64,000 nt of DNA from Puccinia triticina (taxonomy: Eukaryota > Basidiomycota > Pucciniomycetes > Pucciniales > Pucciniaceae), in contig NC_070566.1 of NCBI RefSeq assembly GCF_026914185.1, forward strand, positions 3,720,001 through 3,784,000. Direction: 5' to 3'. Below are positions 44,389 to 54,900 of the stretch, piece after piece (the first letter of the stretch is position 1; the number at the start of each line of letters is the position of its first letter). The position numbers and the translations under genes are program-made. Below the pieces are notes generated by a model. The model had not been told where the DNA came from. It saw only the letters and a program-made list of their open reading frames with translations, and did no database searches.

Positions 44389-45442
44389 TGTGAGAACTCC
44401 TTTGGGATGGGTTGGCAGTCCTTTGAGGGGGAAATAACAATATTATATTCCAGCTAAGTAATACTACTGTTACGGGTGGTTTGAAAGACCTGCCCCTCTA
44501 TTATACTACAGAATTCTGACAACAAATTTATTTATTGTTGTGGCGTGACTTTTATGACGGAGAAAACTTGTATGTAGTAGTCTCTATCAGACCTAGATCA
44601 GTTCTAACAAGTACAAGACGCGTATACAACCTCTATATGGCGAGATGGGCAAAGAATATAATCAAGTGAGAATATGTTTTTGTTGGGTTTTTAATGGTTT
44701 CAGCAGAGGGAAATGGTGATGGAGTGTGTTATGAGATTTCTATGTTAATGTATGATGACTGTGTCTTCTGTGATGATGGCAAAATGATGACTGGTGACCA
44801 CTGAGCTGGGGTGCCTGGGTGATGCTGAAAAAATGGTGGGAGGAGGGCCTCCTTATATATTCTTTTCTGAGTTATTTTTGCTGGTGAGGGCTGCACTTGA
44901 GGCATTTCTGCTGGTGGTGACCCTGTGGATTGCACTGCCTTCTGTAAGGGGTGCATAACTTAAACTGATGTTCCGCATGACAATGTGTGATTTGTACTTT
45001 TTAAGGCAAAGGCCGCATAGGTTGGTTGCACTGCCAAAGTGGAGGCTTTCTGACTGCATGCATCAATGTAATGTCCGCGCAAATCTGTTGAGTTGTTGAG
45101 TGGAGGCCTAGCCAATGCAGTCTCCAACGCGTAGGTTGCGTGAGGTGATCTGTAGCTAATAGTGGAGGCCTGCCTAACTAGTAAATCTAACTATACTCTT
45201 CTGTATATGCATGCCTTTTATGATTTATATGACTTTCCACCTGGGTATGGCCTGTACTAAACCTATAATTGTAACTAACTTCTATACTAAAAGAGCTAGC
45301 TGGGTAGTTGAAGTGAGTGACTAGGGTTAAGTTTGTATGTAGAATCTATTTCTCTAGTAATATTCTATCATATGCAAGTATTTTAGGCTGTGAGTTGAGG
45401 TTTTGGCAGTTTTGTTGCGCGCAACAGATCTGGATCACCACA
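44389..45442 (+). mobile_element. LTR-like element related to gamma
   Basis: Begins TGTGAGAACTCC, ends ATCACCACA, with 4-bp duplications CCGG (44385-44388 and 45443-45446) inside the minisatellite. Local resemblances to gamma are the GAGGGCCTCCTTATATATTC block near 44850 and GTAGAATCTATTTCTC near 45340. Noncoding. Confidence 0.8.
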
Positions 45443-46266
45443 CCGGTGATGACCGGTCATCGAGAGGACTCACACCTCCCAATGACCGGCACAGACCGGT
45501 CATCGAGAGGACTCAAACCTCTCAATGACCGGTCACCACCGGTCATCGAGTGGACTCACACCAGCTCACACCTCTCAATGACCGGTCAGACCGGTCATTG
45601 AGGGTAATAACACCTCTTGATGACCAGTGATGACCAATCATTGAGGTGAGTCACATCTCTCGATGACTGGTCTGTGCCGGTCATTGAGGGGAGTAACATC
45701 TCCTCTCAATGACTGGTCAGACCAACTGGTCATCAAGGGTAGCACCTCCCTCTGAAGACAGGTACAAACCGGTCATCCAGAGGTGTTATTCCCCTTGATG
45801 ACCAGTCAGACTGGTCATCAAGAGATGTGACTCACCTCAATGACCGGGGATGACCGGTCATCAAGAGGTTTTATTACCCTCAATGACCGGTCTGACCGGT
45901 CATTGAGAAATCTGACACACCTCAATGACCGGTGATGACCGGTCATCAAGAGGTGTGAGTCCCCTTGATGACCGGTGATGACCGGTCATCATGAGGTGTC
46001 AGTCCTCTCAATGACCGGTCTGACCAATCATTGAGAGGTGTGAGTCCTCTCAATGACTGGTCTGTGCCGGTCATAGGGAGGTGTGACTGATGACCAGTCC
46101 GCGCCGATCATTGAGAGGTGGGAGTCCCCTCAATGACCGGTAAAGACCGGTCATCAAGAGTAGAACCTCCCCTTGATGACAGGTACACGCCGGTCATGGA
46201 GAGGTGTGACTGATTACCGGTCCGCGCTGGTCATTGAGAGGTATGAGTCCTCTCCTTGATGACCGG
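45443..46266. repeat. CCGGTC hairpin minisatellite, third block
   Basis: Continues 43949-44388 after the LTR-like insertion; about 17 units of the same hairpin, with the inverted linker (AAGAGGTGTGAGTCCCCTTG) dominating after 45780, so array polarity switches within this block. Confidence 0.9.
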
Positions 46267-46615
46267 TGTGGAACTTCTGAACAAACAGAAAAGAGCTTGG
46301 AGGGTAAATAAACAACTACACTAATAATAATTTAGGTTGAAGCTAAGGGTGCTGTTGAGGCTGCCCTCCTATCTAATGCTGGAGTTGGTGAGAGTTACAC
46401 TAAGAAAAAGAAGAGATCAAAAATAGACCAGCATGAGGGGAAGTAAAGCAGCTGAGGGGAGTTTATAAGTGAAAGAAACCACAGGGGGGGTACAAGGATG
46501 AGCACAGACATGGGTATTCTGGCTATGGGAAGAAAGACTGTACAAATGGGGAAGGTGATGTGAACATAGTAACAGCTTGTAATGATGAGTGCTACTGAAA
46601 GAGGCAAGCACAGAT
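46267..46615. mobile_element. Partial LTR-like segment beginning at CCGG
   Basis: Starts TGTGGAACTTCTG directly after GACCGG of the minisatellite, contains GGGTGCTGTTGAGGCTGCCC shared with zeta copy 2 (near 39925), and is interrupted at 46615 by a hAT MITE. The remaining part would be 47475-47550. The right end is missing, so no TSD can be tested. Confidence 0.5.
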
Positions 46616-47466
46616 CAAAGACTAGCGCAGTGGTATTCAACGTGTTTTTTGGGCCCCTCAAATACTGATTTGTCAAATATTCGAGTATTCGGAGATATTC
46701 AACGGAAAAACTTCCAAAATACATGAAAAACACCAAAAAATTACATTTTTTGTGTTTTTGACTTCTTTTGGCCCATTTCTGGGCCATAAATTTTTGAGGA
46801 GGTCATCCGTCAAAAATGTCATGGTGCCAAAGACGCTTACAATATTTCGGGAGGCATATCTCATAATGGCAAACGCACTATTCAGAGTGCCGGACACACT
46901 TTTGATAGTGGCGGATGCACTTTTGATAGTGGCGGACGCACTTTTGATAGTGGCGGACGCACTTTTGATAGTGGCGGACGCACTTTTGATAGTGGCGGAC
47001 GCAGCATAGCGCGCGCTCTTTTGCGCCCTGCGTGCTTAGCATTAGCGCAATTGCGCATATCTGTGCTAACGCTACGCTAAAATATAAAATGTATCTGTGC
47101 TAACGCTAGGCTAAAAGCTAAAATAGCTTTGCACCCTGTGCGCGTAGCGTCAGTGCAGATGTGCGCATAGTGCAGCGCAGATGCGCACAATTGTGATAAC
47201 GCTACGCTAAAAAAGAGCGCATTTGCGCTGCGCTACACCACACTAAAAGCTATGGTTAGCGTAGCTGACCCACTTTTGGGCCTTTTCAAACTCATCTGGG
47301 GCCTTTGGGCCCCAGAAAAGCTTGCATTGGCCCTCTACGCGCCCCTTTGAGCCATTATTCGAATTTATTCAAATATTCAAGCTTAAATTTGCCCAGGCAT
47401 TATTTGACTTGAATCAAATACAAATACGAATACTCAAATCGATTCGATTCAATGTGCTAGTCTTTG
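46616..47466. mobile_element. hAT-type MITE with perfect 8-bp duplication
   Basis: Termini CAAAGACTAGC and GCTAGTCTTTG with target duplication GCACAGAT (46608-46615 and 47467-47474). CAAAG fits the hAT consensus. The interior contains a 21-bp tandem array GGCGGACGCACTTTTGATAGT (about five to six copies, 46890-47005) followed by GCGCTAACGC-type motifs (47005-47270). Confidence 0.9.
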
Positions 47467-47550
47467 GCACAGATCCAATGATGTAATGTGTACAAATAGG
47501 GATAGTGCAGCAATGTCAGAAAAGCTTGCGGCCAGCTTTTGGACCGCTGA

Positions 47551-48520
47551 TGTGAGCCTGAGTGTCTATAGTGACAGCAGGACACAAGAGATGGGGGGGC
47601 AATAGTTGGATTTCTTGGGATAAAGACAATACAACTATAAGAGAAAGAGAGAAAGAGAGAAAGAGAAAACAGAGCAAGATCAAGATGAAGAGAAGTACTA
47701 GGTTATTCTAGTGGGAATGCACGTCCACTGGCAATGCTACTCTTCAGAAGAGTGCTGCTAATCTGTGCTAAGAAGTGCTACAGCTTCCTCTCAGGAGGGT
47801 ATCTGGATTAGATAAGTTGAATCCAGCCACAATTTTTTAGCTTCCTTCTGGATAGTCAAGGTTCTTGAAGGGAAACCTAAGGGACAGCCCTTTAACCTAG
47901 ATTTGAGGCAAAGGCCAGTAGAATTGGAGAGACAGCCCTGTGATCAAGATGGAGGCAAAGGCCAGTAGATTTGGAGGGACAGCCCTGTGATCAAGAAGAA
48001 GGTAGAACCAGCAGAAAGAGAAGATCAAGCAAGACACAGAGTTGTACCTCTGAGATAAACAAGGTTCAGTGAAAGAGGTTACTTACTGTCAATATCCTAG
48101 GCGCCTGTGACGGTAGGTATACTGGGAGTATAGTAATCTCTTTGGTGGTGATCCTGGGGTTATCTGGGGGGTGGTTCTGGTGTGCTGAAGTCTGTGGATC
48201 CGCCTCAGGCAAGGGGGATCCTGACTGCGAAAATTTTCACAGTTTGCTTATGTAATTCACATATGTACATGTGGTTTGGCGCGCCTGGTAGCGCTGACAC
48301 GTCACAACTGCGCATGGGCGCCACAACTCAATAACTCAGGGAAGGAGTATAGTTACAAAGAGTTGGTAAGTTGTAACTAGGGTTAAAATTACGTGAGGAA
48401 ACAGAATATGAAGTCAAAACAAGGTTATCTCTTAAGATGAAAAGGATATAAATTAATTTATATGTAACAAAGGTAGAACAGGCAGCTTTTAGGTCAGCTG
48501 TGATGACTCTAAGGCTGACA
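47551..48520 (-). mobile_element. 3' LTR of the Ty3/Gypsy chromovirus, family beta
   Basis: In element sense (minus strand) it runs from TGTCAGCCTTAGAG at 48520 to GGCTCACA at 47551. It follows the pol stop codon by 37 bp and is preceded by a purine-rich tract (GGTGGTAGGGAA), the expected polypurine tract for plus-strand priming. No 5' LTR partner is present because the element is truncated. Confidence 0.9.
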
Positions 48521-48557
48521 TTCCCTACCACCAAAAGGGTTGGATTTCTGTAAGAAA

Positions 48558-51019
48558 TTAAACCACAGGTTTAGACCTCTTCTCACTTCTGAATTTCCTG
48601 AGAAGGATAGCAGAGTCTGGAATGTCTTTCTCAAGGAGCCATTCATCATGATCAGCACTCATAACTTTGTATCTAGCTAAGTACATCATAACATCTCTGT
48701 TCTCCACTCTCAATCTCTTGTCTCTGAGAATCTTTTGTATGACTTTGCTCTGAGGGGTTTTATCCATGGGGGGAATGACAACTTTGACTTTCTGTTTCAA
48801 GGGGAACTTATCTGGATTGGGGTCTTTGTATGGTTTCACCAAGCTGACAGGAAATGTGGGATGTTTCCTGCTGAACTCTTCAGTCAGAATCACTTCTACA
48901 GCATTCTTCCCATGTAAAGCTTTCACAAGGAATGGTCCAGTGAAGGAGTCTCTCATCTTCTTAGGGCCAGACAGGTTGTTGAAGTTTGCTGTGGATATTA
49001 GGACTTTATCACCAACTTTAAAAGATGGTTCTTTGTGACTCTTGTCCCATCTCTCTTTGTTATAAGATGTAGCTTCTGTTATGCATTGCTCAGCATGTTT
49101 TCTGGCTTTCTCAAAGATTTTTCCATAGGCAAGAGCAGTAGGATGAATGTCTACAGAGTCTTGCTTCAAGAAATTTCTGGGAAGGTTTGGGATCCAGCCT
49201 TTTTCCAGGATGGCAGGAGGTTTTCCAGTGGTTGAATGTATGCTGGTGCAATAAGCTAGCTCAAGGATTGGTAGAAGTGAAACCCAGTCATGAGTGTAAC
49301 CATCATTGTCTTTGAATTCTAGACCATATGCACAAAACCTCCTGATCATATCTTCAAGTGTTTGAATGATCCTTTCAGCTAATCCATCAGTCTGAGGGTG
49401 GTAAGCAGTGGAGAAGGAGATTTTTGTTCCTAGCATACTGTTTAAACCAGTCCAGAATTCAGATGTGAACTTGGGATCTCTATCAGAGATGATGATTCTG
49501 GGGATGCCAGTTCTGGGCATTACTCTGTTCCAAAACAGTATGGCAGTGTCCATGGCAGAGTCATCCTTGAAGCAAGGTACAAATATTGGGGTCTTGGAGT
49601 ATCTGTCCACTATTACTAGACAAGCATTGAAACTAGCAGCTCCTCCAGGGGACAAGGAAGTTACCCAATCCATGTTAATAACATCCCATGGCTTTGAGGG
49701 TTCTTCAATTTTAATGAGCAGTCCAAATCTCTTGCCTGTAGCTTTATTTGCTTTCTGGCATCTATCACAGGAAGAGCAGTATTCACCAGTGTCTTGTCTC
49801 CAGTCAGCCCACCAAGCAGTATCAGCTACTTTCTCTAAAGTCCTATCTTCAGAAAGATGACCAGAATAGACACTGTCATGGCATTCATGCAAGATAGTTT
49901 TGATACTTTCTTTGTCAGCTAGGACTAGGACAGAGTTGTGTTTCTCTCTGAAGTAGATGAGGCCATCAAATATAGAGAATCTTCCTTCATCATATAGCTT
50001 TCTCCAAGGATCTTGTAAAGAATTTTTCAGCTGGGCATCTTTAGCATCTTTCAAAAAAAGTTCAGACAATATGGTAGTGTTCTTGTCTTGCTTGTAGCCT
50101 TCTCTCAATGAGTCAAAGAACTTATTCTTGAAAGTAGAGACATGTATACCCATGATGGGGAATCTGTCATCATCTTTGTCTTCTGGGTCATAAGCAGGGT
50201 TACTAGGATCATTTGGCAAAGCCCATCTGCTCGGTCCATCAGCATTCTTGTGAATATTCCCATCTCTGTGGATTATGGTCATATTGCCTCTGTATTCCTG
50301 AATAGCAATCTGCCACCTGAGCATATGTCTGTTGGGAGTCTTCATGTTCAGCAGTGATCTCAAAGCTGTGCAATCTGTTACAACATGAAAGACACTGCCA
50401 CGTAAGTAGTAATGGAGTTTTTCCAGGGCCCAAACCAGACATAATCATTCAAGTTGACTAGCACCATATCTTGTTTCACTGTCCTTCAGTTGTCTGGATA
50501 TGAAAACAATGGGTCCTTCTTTTCTTACTCCATCAATGACTTGGATTTGATGTAAAGCAGCACCTAAACCAGTCATACTAGCATCTACATATAGTGTGAA
50601 AGGATGGGCCCAGTCAGGAAACATTAACGATGGAGCTGTGGTCAGTTTCTCTTTTAACAAGTTGTAGGCTACTATTCTATGATGAGTCATCTCATATATG
50701 ACATCAATCCTTGTCAGTTCAGTTAGAGGTTTTGCTATCTCTGCAAACTTCTCAATGTGTTGTCTGTAGTAACCAGCAAAACCAAGAAATGATTGCATTT
50801 CTTTCCTACTACTAGGCACAGGCTTTTGGAGGACAGCAGCTACTTTATTCTGATCTATCCCTATGGTAATGCCAGAGACAAGATGGCCCAGAGCTTTGAT
50901 CTGATCAAATCCAAAGTTACACTTCTTCAAGGGGATTTTCATGTTCATGTTAATGACAACTTTCAGGATCCTGTCTGTCCTATTGAGGTGTTCCTCCCAA
51001 GTGTTGGACATAATGATGA
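48558..51019 (-). pseudogene. Ty3/Gypsy chromovirus pol, 3' part (RT thumb, RNase H, integrase, chromodomain)
   Basis: Minus-strand coding sequence continuing from the RT catalytic region. Order: end of RT (MSNTWEEHLNRTDRILKVV, then FLGFAGYYRQHI), RNase H ([45 protein letters not shown]), integrase zinc finger (HDSVYSGH, then CSSCDRC), integrase core with the D,D-35-E triad (MDWV, SDRDPK, AERIIQ), and a C-terminal chromodomain-like segment ([17 protein letters not shown], then [17 protein letters not shown]). One in-frame TGA at 50445-50447 lies between the two RNase H segments; everything else is open. The frame is cut at 51019 by the Helitron and resumes at 54901. The chromodomain classifies it as a chromovirus. 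Confidence 0.92.
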
Positions 51020-51239
51020 CTAGGGTTTAAGGGCGGCTACGCCGCCCTGTGACAGATCTTATAATTTTGATAGCACTAATACAAAAAGGGTATGTAAACA
51101 CAGATAAGAAAGTTGTGAGCCCTTCTACAATAAATTTAAAAACCCACTCCACAATGAGACAAATGCTTAGTAATTAATCACAACAAATCTAAACCAACAC
51201 ATATCAGTCAACCGCATTGAAATCAAGTCAATAGACAAC

Positions 51240-52640
51240 CCAATTTGGAAAACCACCAAATTTTCTGGACATGTCGCCCTCAACAAAGCTACATATATTT
51301 GACCATGTGCAAAACTTGAGTCTTAAATACAACTACTACATTATTCAAAGATTGACCTTGGCTCTCATTAATGGTCATCAAGAAACATACTACAACGGGG
51401 AATTGATTCTTATAGGATGAAATCTTTGCCTGGGCTTTGCCTTTTTCAAATTGTACTGAAGAGTGATCTCTGTCAATGTGACTTCTTTCCCTTTATGAGA
51501 GCCTGTCAGGATCCTTGCACCCATCATCGACTTTGTCAAGTGGGTCACCATCATCCAAGCCCCATTGCACAAGCCTTGGGTAATGTTCAAGTTCTGCAAT
51601 AACGTCACTGGCATGCCAACTGCCAAAGATAACTTATGCTTGGGAAAGCCAGGGAAATTGAGTTTATTTAAACTTTCCTCTGGCAGAGAGTCCAAAGCTT
51701 CATTGTCCGGCCTATTGACCAACTTTGAAGTAAACACTTCAACATTCATCCTTTCAAGTACCACACAGGTGAGAGCCCAAGAATCAACATTAAGTTCAGA
51801 ATGCACCACAAGCTTAGATATTCTATGTGATGATCCTGTGATTTCCAACATTCTAATTTTATGTTTCCGCATAAATAATTGACCAACCCTGGATAATGTC
51901 CTCTGGAGAAACTGAGAGGTTAGAGCATCTCCAAAGGTCCGGGGGTGGATTGGCTTGCCTTTAGCAGCCTGCAAGCGGATGTCCCAAACTTTCACTCATG
52001 TGCCACAGCAGTCCGTATTACGGATTGTTGATTTGGGCGGGGGTGGATCCCACGCTTCCAGTACAGGCCCAAGCTACCAAGGGCAACTTTTCTTGACAGC
52101 TGATCATTTTGGCAGCTCTCTCAGCAGCTCCGCTGGAGGCCAAAAACAACCTCTGGCCCGCCAAAGTTGGACTCAGGCCGCGCCACAGCGGCTCCGTTGG
52201 AGATGCTCTTAACATTGATTGTTCCAAGTTGTACCTTTTTGTTTGAAGTGGTTTGCATTTTTACTTCTCCAAGATTGAGAAGTTCCTGACCAAATCGGGC
52301 AGTAGCACCACCAGTATCCTTGCTTTTCCTGAATCTCATATTGAGAGTTAAAGTGTGCTTCTTAATTGCTTTCCATAAGTAGGGAAGGGATGTGGTGTAG
52401 CTTGGATAGCAGGATAGAAGCACTGACTGTTGAAAAAGCCAGCAGGTGGAAATGAATGAAGATGTTTGTGTTGCAGGAAAGGTGGTAGTAAAGCATTGGG
52501 TGTTGGACATTTTGTAGCAACCTAATCTTCCATAGTATAGGTCTAAGTTCCACAAAATCATCAAGATTGGTCCACAATTTTGGGTTATTTTGTTCATGCC
52601 ATGCTTTTTTAGTCCCAGTGTCATTCTTTCCACTCAACCA
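51240..52640 (-). pseudogene. Helitron Pif1-type helicase remnant
   Basis: Minus strand. The upstream part (to about 52220) contains the Pif1 motif region HTLTLNMRFRKSKDTGG followed by FGQELLNLGE, matching the conserved LT-NMR...F-LL-IG-G stretch of Helitron helicases. The downstream part (51390-51995) contains SLNKLNFPGFPKHKLSLAVG, then MPVTLLQNLNITQGLCNG and, after a frame break, TINESQGQSLNN, which is the C-terminal helicase motif. The MITE at 51923-52208 separates the parts. The N-terminal ATP-binding motifs and the Rep domain are not present, so it is non-functional. Confidence 0.8.
51923..52208. mobile_element. PIF/Harbinger-like (Tourist-type) MITE
   Basis: 286 bp with termini GAGCATCTCCAAAGG and CGTTGGAGATGCTC, flanked by 3-bp duplications TTA (51920-51922 and 52209-52211). 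TTA/TAA duplication and these termini are those of Tourist-like MITEs familiar from plant genomes. Noncoding. Confidence 0.85.
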
Positions 52641-53004
52641 CCTGTTGACTGAGATCCATTTTCAGTCTTCTTGTCAGTCCTGTACCAAAAACCTTACTTT
52701 TTACTCATTTAATTCCCTGTTGATTCTCACAGGTTTTGTTTTTTTCTAATTGTAGCACCCTGCCTTTTCTATCTTGTGCTTTTAGATCCACTGTTTCAGA
52801 TGCTCAACATGTAACAATCCCAATCTTTATTTTTCCCCTTCTTTACTTGAAAACCCTGATAAAATTTGTAACTAAATAAACTGTCAAATTAATCTACCCT
52901 CACTCTGGTATCAAAATCATGGTTGTAATTTGTGCTGTGACACACTGAATACGCAGCTGAGGAGGACTTCCCGGCGCCAAAAAGTCTAGATTTAGTGGGA
53001 GGTG

Positions 53005-53349
53005 CTAAGCTCTGTTTGCTAGTGAAAACTTGATCCCAATCACCTTTCCCCAGCCATTTATAAGTATAGCCTTTCCCTCCAGATCAAGTGTTATAGCCAA
53101 CGGGAAGTCCATCACTACCTGAATCTCAGGATTCCCTCTTTGCAGCCAACATACAAACACGTCTGATGGATTGACTGTTTGAGAACTTGTTTGTTTTCTC
53201 AACATAAGAGCACGTTCATATTGAAGCCATATTATTTGCTTCAAGTTTGGTAGGTTTTTTTCATTGATTTCATGAGGAGAGGGGATTGTGTAACAGGGTT
53301 TTTTATGAGAGGGTATTGAGCAAAAGAGGGGTTTGACGGAGCCGGACAA
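53005..53349 (-). other. Open frame inside the Helitron, origin unknown
   Basis: A 114-codon minus-strand frame (with SHKKPCYTIPSPHEINEKN and NPEIQVVMDFPLAITLDLEG) that matches no family I recognise. It directly follows the Hsp70 fragment in the same orientation, so it may be another captured piece or random. No function is proposed. Confidence 0.3.
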
Positions 53350-53358
53350 AACACCGGC

Positions 53359-53765
53359 CTAGATTGAAGCGCCAACAGCCACTGCCTCATCGGGGTTCAC
53401 ACCTTTGCTTGGATCTCGGCTGAATAGTGATTTGACGGTTTCAATAACTCGGGGCATTTGGGTCATACCTCCAACCAGTAGAACGTTGTTGATCTCGTCT
53501 TTCTTGACACCAGCGTCAGTGATGGCCTCCTTGCAAGGTTCTACAGTCCAAGTGACCAGCTTGGAAACCAGGGATTCAAACTTGGCCCGACCAAGTTTGG
53601 TATTAATGTGCTTGGGACCTGTGGTATCGGCGGTGATGAAGGGGAGGTTGATGTCCGTTTGCGAGGTGGATGATAATTCAATTTTGCCTTTTTTGGTAGC
53701 TTCTTGGATTTGTTGGATGGCCATTCGGTCTTTGCTAAGATCAACACCGGTGTCAATAATGTAGT
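53359..53765 (-). pseudogene. Captured mitochondrial Hsp70 fragment (central/ATPase C-terminal part)
   Basis: Minus strand, open to the stop at 53359: [55 protein letters not shown], then [20 protein letters not shown] and [17 protein letters not shown]. The last block is the diagnostic mitochondrial Hsp70 (SSC1-type) ATPase signature (GGMTRMPRV...GVNPDEAVA). The protein ends directly after it, so the substrate-binding domain is missing. The chaperone normally drives protein import and folding in the matrix; this piece cannot. Surroundings are Helitron, so it is a captured fragment. Confidence 0.88.
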
Positions 53766-53831
53766 GACAAGATCAGATTTTGGTTCTGTCATGCGGAAAG
53801 GGACATTGAGTGGAGAAGAGAGGGAGAGCAG

Positions 53832-53950
53832 AGCTGACTTGACCAGGGCTTGTCGCTTGGCAGAAATTCCGACGAATTTTTCACCGTCTTTGGTGAAGGG
53901 TACGACTGACGGGGTAGTTCGGCCCCTCGGTGTTTTCGATGACCCAAGGG
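53832..53950 (-). pseudogene. Captured mitochondrial Hsp70 fragment (second N-terminal block)
   Basis: Minus strand: WVIENTEG, then after a small disruption [20 protein letters not shown] followed by KRQALVK, the segment following the nucleotide-binding start of mitochondrial Hsp70. Roughly 200 or more residues that should lie between this and the 53359-53765 block are deleted. Confidence 0.82.
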
Positions 53951-54062
53951 CTCGGCAGCTTGATTATCACGGGAAGTTGAGCCTCTTTCTTTCCAGTCAA
54001 GGACACTATCACGGACTATCCCCTTGGCTTCGAACTGTCACTTCTAGCAGCGATGGTCATCT

Positions 54063-54145
54063 AACGTCAAAGTCTCCAGGCCGGTCATTGGTATCGATCT
54101 GGGAACGACCAACTTGTGTGTCTCCATCATGGAAGGCAAAAGCCC
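54063..54145 (+). pseudogene. Captured mitochondrial Hsp70 fragment (N-terminal ATPase motif), inverted
   Basis: Plus strand: [20 protein letters not shown] then SP, the phosphate-1 motif at the start of the mature protein. In an intact gene it directly precedes the block at 53832-53950, but here it is on the opposite strand, so the captured gene was rearranged by an inversion whose joint falls after the MEGKSP codons. Confidence 0.85.
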
Positions 54146-54900
54146 TTTTTCCCGGGGAGAGGGTTGTCATGAACCACTACATTGCTTGACAGTCCTCGAA
54201 AGGACAAAGTTGATATGGGGCACTGGTAATGAGAGGGGAAAAGGAAAAATGCACCTGTGATGAGTGAGGCAAGATTTCTCACAAGGGCTCGGAGGAAGAT
54301 CCAATACCGGAAACACCCTCAATTTACGAGTTTCCAGAGGCAAACTCAGTTTCCCATTTTTGGTGGGAGGGGATTGATTTTTGCGAGGAAATTAAGGTAG
54401 TGAGATGCGGTTATCACCCGGCTGAGGACATTTTCTGAGGAATTGTTGGCAAGATGGATGTAGGCCAGGCAATGTGCTTGGCAGTCTTTGACAGCTTCCG
54501 CAGCACAAAAGTGGAAGACAACGGGGACATAACATGACTTTTGCAGAAATGCAAAAGGAAATGATGAAAATTGTCAGCTGTTTCAGCCGCTTTGTGTTGC
54601 ATGAATTTAATGTGGAACGCAGACAATGGGGGGAAAAGGAGAAAGCAGCTGATGGAAAAGGAAAAAAAAGTATGTCTTTGTCGTTGTGATGAATTGAGGT
54701 TTGGGGCCACAGTATAAAAGCACATGGCCTGTAGATGATTTCAGGTCATCGCTTGGCTCTTGCTCGGCGCCAATTGCTTAAAGAGCCAAGCAATCCAGGA
54801 CAGTCTGTACCTGCAGTTTGTTGGAATGAAGAAGAGGGAGGAATGCTGCCAAAATTTTTTTGGCGGGTGCCTGTCGGTCCCGTTAATGTTAAACCGCTAA

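Larger units (their letters stand above)
51020..54900 (-). mobile_element. Helitron (non-autonomous, gene-capturing) inserted in the Gypsy RT
   Basis: Its 3' end on the minus strand is a 7-bp-stem hairpin (GGGCGGCGTAGCCGCCC) followed by TTAAACCCTAG, the CTRR-type Helitron terminus. Insertion is between A and T without duplication: joining 51019 to 54901 restores GATGATATCATCATTATG, coding the uninterrupted RT sequence IDDIIIM. The 5' end reads TTAGCGGTTTAAC rather than the canonical TC. The 3.88-kb interior holds helicase remnants, a MITE and mitochondrial Hsp70 pieces. No Rep (HUH nuclease) domain was seen. Confidence 0.88.
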
